From Gonocerus acuteangulatus (lineage: Eukaryota > Arthropoda > Insecta > Hemiptera > Coreidae): a stretch of 64,000 nucleotides of DNA. The stretch's first letter is position 1. Every line of letters starts with the position of its first letter. Both the position numbers and the translations under genes were made by a program. The stretch spans positions 53,387,359 through 53,451,358 of the forward strand of contig OX328132.1 of NCBI GenBank assembly GCA_946811695.1. The letters are read 5' to 3'. Under the pieces are notes generated by a model. The model ran no database searches, was not told the DNA's origin, and saw only the letters and a program-made list of their open reading frames with translations. This document shows positions 1 to 10,807 of the stretch, one piece after another.

Positions 1-308
1 CAGAAGTGAGATTATCTCTCAATTTCATCGTTAAATTGAAAATTTAAAGAGAAAAACAACTAATAAAGCTGATATGTTTATTTTTGTGATCTTAACCGAA
101 TTCAATGAAAATTATTCTTGATGAAATTGACATTTAATGATTGAAGTAAGTCTTACATTAAAATTGAATAAAAGTAATTAATTCGAAAACTATAAAAGTT
201 CCTCCTAAAACTTGCCTCCTTGCAGAACTCAACATGCAACACTCATGTCTGGTCATATGATAATTTCTCATTAGGTAGCATATCTCAAAGCCCATCTTAT
301 TACTTCGA
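1..308. other. AT-rich sequence, nothing recognised
   Basis: No reading frame, terminal repeat or RNA-like signal is visible before the TA-HINE fragment that starts near 309. Confidence 0.5.
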
Positions 309-444
309 TGGTTCCTCCACGGAAGGAACCCCGCTTATGAGGTCGACCTCATGACACAATCCGGAAGTGCTGACTAGAACATTTCTCGTTTCAGAACCTA
401 TAGATAACGAAAATAACTGTGGTTAAAATTTGTGTGGGTATATA

Positions 445-491
<47 letters not shown>
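309..491 (+). mobile_element. TA-HINE fragment, left half ending in (TA)n
   Basis: Matches the left end of the repeat family seen intact at 5882 and 9074: the GGTTCCTCC/GGAGGAACC-type hairpin (here mutated), the stretch ending CAATCCGGAAGTGC, then a (TA)n tract at about 438-491. The first bases of the terminal repeat are eroded and the right half is missing. Sequence after the TA tract (about 500-1070) is unrelated, AT-rich and shows no gene. Confidence 0.75.
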
Positions 492-494
<3 letters not shown>

Positions 495-1071
495 CTGTGT
501 CCGTTTTTTGGGTATTTAAAAAAAAAAATAAAACTTTAGAGTTATGCTTCTCTATGCATGATATTAGACGTATAGCTATCAGGGTCAAAGCATACCGGCT
601 ACAAGGATTGCTAACACGTGACAGAGTCACATAAAGCTCACCCTGCGAAAAACAGCTAATACTTAGATCTACACCCTCAACTTTAAGCATCTGACCTTGG
701 TCTTTATTAATTGTTTTCACAAAAAATAGGCTATCATGAAAAGAAATGCCTAACCTATACCAAATACAACCCCTAAAATATAAATAAATGAAATATGTAA
801 TAGATACTTTTGTTTTACATTTATTTTAAGTCCGGAATATGAACTGCCAACCCAATCCTAAAACCTAAAAAATATAATAAAATTTAGACAGAACTTACCT
901 AAAATGAATCTTGTAAAGGTGCATAAGTCAGTGATATCAATGCAACTGAACATGTCTACCTTAGACAAGTAAAAAATCTCTTTTAAGGACAAGCTCAAAA
1001 AAGAAATGAAAAGTAGAATTCAAATAGGATAGAACAAGTTCTGGTCACAGAAGTAAATATTTAAAGGCAAT

Positions 1072-1398
1072 ATCTCAACTGAACTCAAGGCTAAGGTACA
1101 CTCTTGCATATATCCTGTTATCTTGTATGGAGCTCAAACATGGGAACTAACTATAAAGCTGGAAAAGAACCTCAACACAACTCAGATGGCAATGCTGAGG
1201 AGTATGATAGGCGTCAGAAGAAGAGATAGAAGAAGAAACTCGAATGTCTTGAAAATGAGCAAAGTTTCGAGCAGCCTGAGCCAAGAAGCCTGTCGGTTGA
1301 AATGGAGATTGGCAGGTCATGCCGCAAGGATGAGTGATGAGAGATGGACCAAAGTTCTCTCACAGTTTCAAGTTAAAGTGAACTGTACCATCATCTAA
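1072..1398 (+). pseudogene. LINE reverse transcriptase C-terminal fragment (RTE/CR1-like)
   Basis: The frame reads IYPVILYGAQTWELT, then CRLKWRLAGHAARMSDERW. In non-LTR retrotransposons of the RTE/CR1 kind, 'YGAETWTLT ... RLKWAGHVARM..RW' is the region just after the RT thumb. Only the last ~100 codons are present, with no catalytic YxDD core and no start codon (TTG is the first available). It is an isolated 5'-truncated relic. The exact clade is not certain. Confidence 0.7.
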
Positions 1399-1439
1399 GA
1401 AAAATTCAATATCCGATTATAAGGGCGAATCCCGCATCT

Positions 1440-1592
1440 GGAACTCCCCTCCTAGCATTTTGTAACCCATAAATCAAAAATGGACCGATTTTAATGATAT
1501 TTGCTATAAAAATATTTCGTCGAATTTGAAAGGCCAAGTTCGTTAACCAGAGGAATCTGTCCAACAGAACATGGTTTTTGGAGCGATATATA
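1440..1592 (+). mobile_element. TA-HINE internal fragment
   Basis: Shares the block that follows the TA tract in full copies: ATGGACCGATTTTAATGATA, then a GAATTTGAAAGGCCAAGTTC-type stretch and a GTTAACCAG segment. Neither end of the element is present. Confidence 0.6.
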
Positions 1593-1601
1593 TATATAGG
1601 G

Positions 1602-2334
1602 GAAGGTGTTGTACCTTTGACCACTTTGCAAAATTGAATTTTTTTTAGCTTGAATATTAACGCTAAATTCATTTTTTTATTTCATTGAAATTAGTATTCT
1701 ATTGCTTATCGTATTTAATTTTTTCAAGGTTCTAGCTTTACATTTAATATTTTTTATTAATTTTTTAAAAAAATAATCGTACAGTGGTCAAAGGTACAAC
1801 ATGTAGTTGTACCTTTGACCACGGGGTGTTGTACCTCTGACCACGTAAAAACAATACAGCAGTCCAGAAAAAAAAAATGGTATTCAGTAATATTGTAATT
1901 AATTGTAAGTTTAATAAATACAGGATAAGGATGTAAGCATAATAAAAAAAAACTATTATTTATATTATGTTATGCTTAATATGCTGAAAAATCCAGTCCA
2001 ACGGATAAATGTTTTAACTGTCAAGCAGATACACTAGCACTAGTAGGGTATGGAAGTTTAGCCACAATGTCTTCAACATCAATATCATACAAATTTTCAT
2101 CTTCTCCCGTAAACTTGTCACTTAAAGTTTGTTTTTTCAAATATTGGATCTTAAACATTGGGCATTTAATACCACAGATCTCTGCGACTAAATATGTAAT
2201 AGTAATATTATTTATTTTTTTTAAATGTGTAGCAGAAGAACATAAAAGTTGAATTATAAAAAAATTACTCAGGTGTGTTGTACCTTTGACCTGGTCAAAG
2301 GAACATCAACTAGTCGTGGTCAGAGGTACAACAC
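1602..2334. mobile_element. Short DNA element with GGTGTTGTACCTTTGACCAC inverted ends
   Basis: The left end reads GGTGTTGTACCTTTGACCAC (about 1603-1622). The right end is its inverted form with one substitution, GTGGTCAGAGGTACAACACC (about 2315-2334). Further copies of the 17-mer in both orientations lie at about 1780-1844 and 2276-2300, so the element is full of small palindromes. The interior carries a possible transposase tail on the minus strand. The superfamily is unknown, and no convincing target-site duplication is seen. Confidence 0.6.
2028..2190 (-). pseudogene. Possible DDE transposase C-terminal relic
   Basis: On the minus strand a ~52-codon open stretch includes KIQYLKKQTLSDKF and then a DVEDIVAKLPYPT segment before a stop. 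An acidic region followed by 'EDI..KLP.P' resembles the tail of several DDE transposases. It is too short to assign. It lies inside the inverted-repeat element 1602-2334, so it may be what remains of that element's own gene. Confidence 0.3.
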
Positions 2335-2647
2335 CCTTGTAGTGAAAATTAAAAAGTATGCTAAAAATTTCAGGGTTAAGATAAATCAATTTCAGAGGCT
2401 ACACCGTGTTTCTTATTGTAATAGCTACTTTGTCAAATGATTTCCATCTAAAAAGACATAATAAAAAAAATATTATGAGGCAAAACGTCATCAATAAATA
2501 ACTTACATTTTAGCGCGGTTACTCCCTATCTCCATAGGGAGAACCCGCTTATGAGGTTGACCTCATGACGCAATCCGGAAGTGCCGACTAGAAACAACTT
2601 TCACGTTTCAGGCCCTCTAGATCACGAAAATATAGGTGGCCCAAATT

Positions 2648-2709
<62 letters not shown>

Positions 2710-2812
2710 TTGATTTGGCTGGACGGTGGTGGTACTGCATCCAAATAGGAAAACCAACAAACTCCAAGGTCTCCACCACAAATGATTTATTTTATTCACC
2801 CACAAAGCATAC

Positions 2813-2839
2813 TTTCGGAGTCTACAGCTCCATCCTCAG
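2813..2839 (-). ncRNA. Hammerhead-ribozyme-like core, Penelope element 1
   Basis: Minus strand reads CTGAGGA, one U, a GGAG stem, a 7-nt loop, the matching CTCC, then GAAA. This fits the CUGANGA...GAAA hammerhead core. Penelope-like elements are known to carry hammerheads with one extra base before stem II. Stems I and III were not resolved by eye. Confidence 0.45.
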
Positions 2840-3160
2840 TGCTTCTACAGCATAGAAAAACAAAAAATATATAATCTTTAACACCGGAGAACAAGCTTAT
2901 CAAATAAATTTGAATTGTCAGAAACCATTTAAAAACAATCAATGCAATCATAAAAACAATTAAATCCTAAAACACAAAACACGTAATCAACCACACAAGC
3001 ATTCATACTCAAATATACATTAAAAACAGCAAAATACACACGTTCTGTCCAAGCACACGTAAGAAAAATAAATAAATAAGTACATAAATAAAAAACACAC
3101 CAGTATATCACAAGTTAAAAATAAAAATAAAACCTAATGCTGAGGTACCCACCCAGTTCT

Positions 3161-4323
3161 TCACTGCAGGCGGTTCACCCGTAGACTGAGGTCTCTTCTT
3201 GGGAACTCTCCGAGCCGGGATAATCCTTCTTCAGTCCCGTATTTCAAACGCCATGTATCCGTCCTCGTATTGAGATTTTTACCTTTATTTATTAGTTTAT
3301 CTAATTTAATCTCAATCCCTTCTAGGACGTTCATCTTATACCCCTTTTTAACATTGTGCAACAAAGTTACATCTAGGGCCTCTTTATTGTGGTCTTCTTT
3401 TTGCAAATGAGTGAACATTTCCGAAGAGTTATACGTCATATGCTCATAACACCTCTTCTTCAATTTTCGACCACACTGTCCAATATAAGACGCCTCACAC
3501 GATGTACATTTCATCTTGTAAATCCTAGACTTCTCCACTAAGGGTACTTTTTCCTTGGCATTACACAGTAGAGGCTTTAAAGAGCCAAGGTTTTTGAATG
3601 CCACATTTATTCCTTGGCTACCTAACTGTTGCCCCAACTTGTCTGAAAGACCTTCTATATATGGCATAGAACACCATTTGATTGTTTTATGCGACTCTTC
3701 TTTGTCCCCATCTTTCCCATATATTTTTTTGAGACGTCTCTTTACCAGTTTATCCACTAACGTTTTTCCATAACCATTCACCTGTGCTAGGTGTTTTATG
3801 GTATTTAGTTCATTTTGATAGTCTCCTTTACTAAGTGGGATCCTCAGCATTCGGTCAACTAAATATATAAAACTAGACAACTTGTGCCTATAACTATGAC
3901 TCGAGTCAGATGGAATCATGGTATCTGTGAAAGTGGGCTTCCTATATATGCCAAATGAGTGAGCCTTCTTCTCTCTCGTTATCTGTAAATCTAAAAAACA
4001 TAACACTCCCTCAACTTCCAATTCAGACGTGAATCGAATAGACCGATGACATCCATTGGCGTACTTTAACAATCCAGTCAATTCTTCACGCGACCCGGAA
4101 AACCCCAACAATACGTCATCTACATACCTGTACCAAAATTTGATCCGACCATAGAATGGATTTTTCTTAGTATTTATGAAACATGCCTCAAACCAGTCCA
4201 TAAACATGTCAGCTGCTAAAGGGCTAATGGGAGAACCCATAACAAGGCCTGTGTTTTGTTTGAAAAATTTTCCCTGATATTTACAATAATTTTGGCGTAA
4301 GCAGATTTTAAGTAATTGTATGA

Positions 4324-4327
<4 letters not shown>
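3161..4327 (-). CDS. Penelope-like RT / GIY-YIG endonuclease, N-terminally truncated
   Basis: About 388 uninterrupted codons ending in a stop at 3161. The frame stays open upstream of the first ATG (4240) to 4327, so that ATG is not the true start. RT motifs: TGLVMGSPISPLAADMFM, then the catalytic YRYVDDVLLG, then FLDLQIT and IYRKPTFTDT. Further on, RIYKMKCTSCEASYIGQCGR is the GIY-YIG endonuclease core with its usual upstream CxxC. RT fingers and the N-terminal region are absent, so it cannot be a complete enzyme. No internal stop or frameshift suggests a fairly recent insertion. It sits in the TA tract of a TA-HINE. Confidence 0.85.
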
Positions 4328-4379
<52 letters not shown>

Positions 4380-5734
4380 AATATATATTTATATATATGC
4401 TTGTCTGTTCGCGCTCTAGCAAGCTCAAAAATGGTCCGATTTAAACGAAATTTGGTACAAAAATCTGTCGTCTAATTTGAAAGGTCAAGTTCGTTAACCA
4501 GCAGAATCCGCCCTCTAGAAGATAGTGTTTGGGGCGAAATTCGCGCAAAAAAATCGTAACGCTTACGTTTTTGAGTTCATATGCTTGCAGGTACTTGTTT
4601 TATAGGTTTCTTAACATAAGAAAACGAATGAAACCATTTTTAAGGCGATATCTGTAACCGTTCCTGAGAAAGGTGGAATCAATGTTTTTGTAAGTCATTA
4701 TATTTTTGTGAGTACTTAGAATCGCGGGATTCGGTTGAAATATTTTCTACAACTTGGAAATTAATCCCAACTAAGATGTTTAAATTTTGGTTATATTTGG
4801 AGTTAAGGAAGTATGCGAAAAAAATTATTTTATTAATAGACATAAAAAGTTTTCAGATCTTCATACATTTTTCGTAAATATCTCGATTACGCTTGGGAAA
4901 TCGTGTTAAGTGATGATCGGTGACAAAAAAGGTCCTGAAGCAATATTCGATGGGGCAACGTCAATCAGAGATATAAGCGCTTAAAACGTAAAAAGTGTTT
5001 GTTTTGTTGTTTTGAAAGGGTTTTTCTTTTTGCTTAACTCACTTTTTAATTGGTTGTTTCTTGTTTTAAATTGCATTTATCAGTAAAATTAGTATTGTAG
5101 TAAAATAAGCTAAGAAACGGTGAAAGGTATTGCTAAGTTTGGAGTGGCTGTGGTAATCAAGATGGCAGTGGCTAATCATGATGACGTAGTTTGTTTTGAA
5201 TTATCCGGTCTATATAACCTTCGTCATAGCCTCTAACTGTAGTTATCGTTATTTCTTATTTTATAGAAAGATTTAACCCACGTCAGAATGGAATTTTATT
5301 CACCATGAAGCACATATTTACAGTTGATTATAACAGTAAAACGAATTTGCTCGTAAAACAAGATACTTAAAATGACAACGAATTTTTGGTTGTTTAGAAT
5401 AGAGCCTTCTCAGCAGTAGTCGTAGAGTAAGTACGTTTTCAGTACATAGTTGTATTGACTTATACAGATTAAGAATTATCCGCTTCTGTGTAAGTTGGCT
5501 ACTGTCAGTTTCCTGTGATTTGTAATGCTAATCTATTCCATTTCTTCGAGATGTACGTAACCGCGCTAAGATGACGCAGTTCCTGCGAGTCGGACTTTTT
5601 ATGATAGAAATGGATAAGTATTTTTTGCAAGAATCCTCTTTGACTTGATTAATCCAAAGTAGGTTATTCAAGCCCTCTAGTGAAGGAGCTGAACACTAAT
5701 TACACCAAAATTTATAAAATGTTGCTACATTCCG

Positions 5735-5785
5735 CCACAGCCTCGGTGGTCAAAGGTACAATATGGTCAGAGGTACAACACCTTC

Positions 5786-5790
<5 letters not shown>
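5735..5790. repeat. Isolated end of the GTTGTACCTTTGACCAC element
   Basis: Contains GTGGTCAAAGGTACAA and GGTCAGAGGTACAACACC, the same motifs as the ends of the element at 1602-2334. It is followed by TTCCC and a (TA)n tract (about 5788-5830). At 1602 the mirror image (GGGGAAGG after a short TATATA run) is seen, which suggests that this element also sits beside TA-rich DNA. Confidence 0.55.
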
Positions 5791-5836
<46 letters not shown>

Positions 5837-6016
5837 TAAATGGTTACAAACTAGTTAAAATTTAAATAAAAAGCAGCATTTTAGCGCGGTTCCTCCCTCC
5901 CCCATAGGGAGTAACCCCGCTTATAAGGTTGATACAATGAAACAATCCGGAAGTGCCGACAAGAAAATTTCGCGTTTCAGAACCCCTAGAGACCGAAAAT
6001 AACGGTGGTTCAAATT

Positions 6017-6071
<55 letters not shown>

Positions 6072-6072
6072 T

Positions 6073-6132
<60 letters not shown>

Positions 6133-7261
6133 CTGTTCGCTCATTTCTGGCTTCCCTGATGGTCCGATTTTGATGAAATTTGGTACAAAAATCTGTCGTC
6201 CAATTTGAAAGGTCAAGTTCGTTAACCAGCAAAATCCGCCCACTGGAAGAAGGCGTTTGGGGCGAAATTCGCGCAAAAAAAAATCGTAACGCTTACGTTT
6301 TTGAGTTCATAAGCTTGTAAGTACTCGTTTTATAGGCTTCTTGGGCTAGGAAAACGAATGAAACCATTTTCAAGGCGATAGCTTTAACCGTTTTCGAGAA
6401 AACTGAAAAAATAATTTTTGAATGCCGTTTTTGGTTTGGGTACTTAGAATCATGGGATTCAGTTAAAACATTTACTGCATCTTCTACTTTCATTAAAACT
6501 AATATGTTGAAATGTTGGTTGCGTTTGGAGTTAAGGAAGGGTTAGAATAAAATATTTTATTAACAGACATAAAAAAGTTTTGGTAACTTTTTATATTTTC
6601 CTTAATATCTCGAAAAAGGTTAAGAATCTTGGGAAACGGAAGAATACCATTGGAAAGCTTACTAAATGCTCTACAAAAAAGGTTCTAATGAAAGTTTTGA
6701 TTAGGCGATGTGAATCGGAGAAATAAGTGCTTAAAACTTTAAAGTAATTGATTTCGCTTATTCGAACTGTTCTTTTTGTCTTTGATTTTGATACTTAAAA
6801 TTATGGGATTCAAATGAAACATTTTCTGCATATTTGAATTTCATCAACACTAATATGTTAAAATTTCGGTTACGTTTGGAGCGAAGGAAGGATTAGAATA
6901 AAATATTTTATTAACAGACATGAAATGTTTTGGGAACTTCGTATACATTCCCTGATATCTCGAAGACGGTTAGGAATATTGGTAAACGGAGGGTTACCAT
7001 GCGAAAGCTTACTAAATGTTCTACAGAAAAGATTCTGAAACAATTTTTGATTAGGCTATGTCAATCGGAGAAATAAGTGCTTAAACTTTAAAGTAATTGA
7101 TTTCGTTTATTCGAACGGTTCTTCTTGTTTGTTTTTATTCCTTGTTGTTTTTTCATTGGTTATAGTTGGATAGTGTATTTGACAATAAAACAGATTAATT
7201 AAAATAAGAAAAGCAATTCATTGTTAAAAATATATCAGGCTGTACCGTATGAAATGTCAGT

Positions 7262-7352
7262 TTTGGATTTGTCGATTTCCTTCAAATGTCTTGAAACTGT
7301 CGAGGCTCCTATTCCGAGTTCTTTGGCATATTCCCTAGTGTTTTTAATTGCT
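7262..7352 (-). pseudogene. Possible mariner transposase helix-turn-helix relic
   Basis: Minus strand reads TREYAKELGIGASTVSRHLK, which resembles the second helix-turn-helix of mariner transposases (…LAEELGVS.STVSRHL…). About 30 codons only, inside TA-HINE copy B and with nothing recognisable on either side. It may have been captured by the element. Confidence 0.35.
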
Positions 7353-8472
7353 TATAGTAGTCAAATGTATTTGTCAATAAAACAGGATACGTATAATTAG
7401 AATCAATATTTTGTTTGTTAGAATTCGAAGATGCCGTATGAATATCTAGATTACAGTACTGGTGTTGATTTCGTTCTTTAGAATTATTCTTGGTATTCCC
7501 TATTTTCATCTGTTACCCATAGTTTTTTATTGTTAGTAGGTTTTTCTTATTGATTATAGAATATAAATCTATTTGGCTATAAAACAGGATACGTAAAATT
7601 AGTGACAATATTTCGGAGATTTCTGAGCGAAATACTTTTAAGATTTTCTACCACCACGAACGGCTTTTTTCCTCTATTTTTATCCACTAGATAGGCTTTA
7701 TTTTGCATATTATTCTATATAAGTTTTATTCAGCAGGGGATTCTGATGAAATGTCGTGTTTTTGCTGTGGATTTTAAATACGATGTATCTAAGATTGGAT
7801 AAAATTGGCGAGTCTACATAGTTAAGAACCGACGACGGAGGATTACTTCTTGCTATGATTTAGTCTACATATGTATATTAAGTCCTAAATCCAAAAAATA
7901 AACTTCACAACGGTTAGATACTATGAGCGAATATGGCGGTTCAATGCCCGTAGAAGCAGAAGGTCCGCAGGAAATTTACCTGCTAAGAGTTAATCCTCAA
8001 GAGCTGTAAATATACCCCAGGTATCTGCCGACACAAATACAAAGCCTAGGCGGAGAGCACCCCAAAAACTCAGATCCAAACATAAGGTTATATACTAAAT
8101 ATTCATAAAGACTACTTAGTTGTAAACCGATTCATCAATTAGCAATCAATAGTTTTCAACAAAGGTTATATACTAAATATTGATAAAAAGTATTTAATTA
8201 GAAAAAAAACAATATTCCACAAGACTTGTTTTTGGTCCAATTGTATCTACTCCATAGCCTTAATTAGGTATTTTATTCTATTGTAGTTGGGCAACTAAAC
8301 TTTGTTTTATTTTGTTAAATAAAGTTTTTTTTCTTGACTTGTTATTCGTCAAGACTTTTATTTGTCCTTGTGTATTAACTAGATAGGTTTTATTCGGCAT
8401 ATTATTCTATATAGGCTATATTAGGCAGGGTATTCTACTCAATCTTGTGTACTTCTTCTTGATCCTTCTGTA

Positions 8473-8727
8473 CATGGGCGTATATAAAAACAATTTCGGG
8501 GGGGGGGGGGGCTGAGACCATTTCCAGGGTATGGAATACTAAATATTTAGAGCTTGGAATAGTTTTAGGCAACTAAAACGCTATTACACGTAAAATAAAA
8601 TATGTTTTATGAACTAAGTGATCTTATTTAATTTATTTTTAAGGGTTTTACGAGAAGTTTTTATCATCAATTCAAAATTTCGGGAGGGGCTGCAGCCCCC
8701 TCAGCCCCCCCCTCATATACGCCCATG
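8473..8727. mobile_element. hAT-like MITE with CATGGGCGTATATA ends
   Basis: 255 bp, starting CATGGGCGTATATA and ending with its inverse (TATACGCCCATG). Flanked by a perfect 8-bp duplication CTTCTGTA at 8465-8472 and 8728-8735, as hAT transposition produces. Long G and C runs lie just inside the ends. A second copy is at 16420. Confidence 0.85.
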
Positions 8728-9073
8728 CTTCTGTATCCACTAGAAAGGCTTTATTAGGCATATTTTGTATTGATTTATAGAGCTTTGCTTTAGAATGAGA
8801 GCCAGATTCTGTAATTTCCGCTTCTGTGTAAAAGTTAGCTACTGTCGGTGTCCCTGACTTCTTAATATCACTTTTATTCGAGATGTTCGAGAGGATTTTG
8901 ACAATTTTCACGAGATATATAAAAAAAAATAAGTTTATTTCTTTTCTAAGCTTATCAAATGGCACTAGGGACATGAACGGAACCGCGCTAAGATGCTGCA
9001 GTTCCTGCGAGTCGGACTTTTTTAAAAGAAAACGTCTCTTTACTTTTTTTCATAAGTTACAAAATATACATAT

Positions 9074-9220
9074 TAGCGCGGTTCCTCCCACCCCCATAGG
9101 GTGGAACCCCGCTTATAAGGTTGATACAATGAAACAATCCGGAAGTGCCGACTAGAAAATTTCGCGTTTCAGAACCCCTAGAGACCGAAAATAACGGTGG
9201 TTCAAATTTGTGTGTATATA

Positions 9221-9271
<51 letters not shown>

Positions 9272-10807
9272 CTGTTCGCTCTGTAGCTCCCAGACGAATG
9301 GTCCGATTTTGATGAAATTTGGTACAAAAATCTTTCGTCTAATTTGAAAGGTCAAGTTCGTTAACCAGCAAAATCCGCCTACTGGAAGATGGCGTTTGGG
9401 GCGAAATTCGCGCAAAAAAAATCGTAACGCTTACGTTTTTGAGTTCATAAGCTTTTAAGTACTCGTTTTATATGCTTCCTGGGCTAGGAAAACGAATGAA
9501 ACCATTTTCAAGGCGATAGCTTTAACCGTTTTCGAGAAAATTGGAAAAATAGTTTTTGAATACCGTTTTTGGTTTGGGTACTTAGAATCATGGGATTCAG
9601 TTGAAACATTTTCTGCATGTTCTACTTTCATCAAAACTAATATGTTGAAATTTTGGTTACGTTTGGAGTTAAGGAAGGGTTAAAATAAAATATTTTATTA
9701 ACAGACATAAAAAGTTTTAGTAACTTTGTTTACTTTCCTTAATATCTCGAAAAAGGTTGAGAATCTTGGTAAACGGAAGAATACCATTAGAAAGCTTATT
9801 AAATGCTCTAAAAAAAAAGGTTCTAATGAAAGTTTTGATGAGGCGATGTCAATCAGAGAAATAAGAGCTTAAAACTTTTAAGTAATTGATTTCGTTTATT
9901 CGAACTGTTATTTTTGTCTGTTTTTTATTCCTTGTTATTTTTTAATTGCTTATAGTTGGATAGTGTATTTGAAAATAAAACAGGTTAAGAAAAATAAGAA
10001 AAACAATTCAATGTGAGAGATATGGATTTCCAAGATATAGCTTTTCAACTGCCTAGCGTCCTAGGGAGGGTTGTTTGTCTTTGATTTTGGTACTTAGAAT
10101 TATGGGATACAGTTGAAACATTTTCTGCATGTTCGAATTTCATCAACACTAATATGTTGAAATTTTTGCTACGTTTAGAGTAAAGGAAGGGTTAGAATAA
10201 AATATTTTATTAACAGACAAAAAAATTTTTGGTAACTTTGTATACTTTCGTTAGTATCTCGAAAACCGTTGACAATCTTGTGAAGCGGAAGATTACCATT
10301 CGAAAGCTTACTAAATGCTCTACAAAAAAGGTTCTCAAGAAAGTTTTGATTAGACGATGTCAATCGGAGAAATAAGTGCTTAAAACTTTAAATTAATTGA
10401 TTTCGTTTATTCGAATGGTTCTTTTTGTCTGTTTTATTCCTTGTTATTTTTTAATTGCTTATAGTTGGATAATGTATTTGACAATAAAACTGGTTAAATA
10501 AAATAACAAAAACAATTTATTGTTAGAAATATACATTTCCAGGATTCCAAGACCTTGTCACTAGCGGGTCCGTTTCTAGTGTTAGCCGACCCTTCCAGGT
10601 AAGATTGTAAATCATGACCTTTCAAGACTTTACTACATACAGGAATGGCGTTAGTGACCTTAAGGGTTGACACGCCATTATAATAATTAATTAAAGAAAA
10701 AGACTGGTGGAACCAAAATAATAACTGCTTCTATTTTAATCTTTCCAAATTAGACTAGGGATATGAACGGAACCGCGCTAAGATGATGCAGTTCCTGCGA
10801 GAGGGAC
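9074..10807 (+). mobile_element. TA-HINE copy C, both ends present (1.7 kb)
   Basis: Left end TAGCGCGGTTCCTCCCACCC at 9074, (TA)n at about 9212-9267. Right end GGAACCGCGCTAA at 10769-10781, GCAGTTCCTGC hairpin, and GGAC at 10807 followed by six T's. It begins only 56 bp after copy B ends, in the same orientation. It has the same internal blocks as copy B (about 9590-9900 and 10100-10400). The 230 bp up to 11041 show nothing else. Confidence 0.8.

Larger units (their letters stand above)
2706..4327 (-). mobile_element. Penelope-like element 1 (5'-truncated)
   Basis: Minus-strand element made of an RT plus GIY-YIG reading frame (3161-4327), about 320 bp of downstream sequence with a hammerhead-like motif, and a 3' end at the TA tract of TA-HINE copy A. 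The 5' part of the RT is missing: the reading frame runs straight into the other half of the TA tract at 4328. RT plus GIY-YIG is the defining architecture of Penelope-like retroelements. Confidence 0.8.
2511..5595 (+). mobile_element. TA-HINE copy A, split by a Penelope-like element
   Basis: The left end TAGCGCGGTT is at 2511 and the TA tract at about 2652-2705. After the inserted Penelope-like element the TA tract resumes (about 4328-4377), followed by the usual TTGTCTGTTCGCGCTCT block and the right end: inverted ACCGCGCTAA near 5560-5569, then GCAGTTCCTGC and GGAC at 5595. Left flank ends in TTT and right flank starts TTTTT, as in other copies. Without the insert the copy would be about 1.4 kb. 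No protein is encoded by the TA-HINE itself. Confidence 0.75.
5882..9017 (+). mobile_element. TA-HINE copy B, both ends present (3.1 kb)
   Basis: Starts TAGCGCGGTTCCTCCCTCCC, with an immediate hairpin (TCCCTCC..CATAGGGAG). (TA)n tracts lie at about 6017-6127. The right end has GGAACCGCGCTAA at 8979-8991, the hairpin GCAGTTCCTGC and a final GGAC at 9017, followed by T's. The interior has two tandem ~330 bp blocks (about 6440-6780 and 6785-7130), each with GGGATTCA, AAAATATTTTATTAACAGAC and GAAAGCTTACTAAATG. Subterminal inverted repeats offset from the 3' end, a 3' hairpin, T-rich insertion sites and an internal microsatellite are what is described for Helentron-associated elements. No Rep/helicase is encoded. 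A hAT-like MITE (8473-8727) is nested inside. Confidence 0.75.

Noticed and set aside
391..720. Reading frames full of YIYIYI (also at 2588-2855, 5680-6276, 9152-9415, 16808, 25371-25624, 34089-34369, 38445-38985, 43796-44205)
   Set aside because: They are translations of (TA)n, (TG)n and (CA)n microsatellites, open in several frames and on both strands at once. No start context or conserved protein part.
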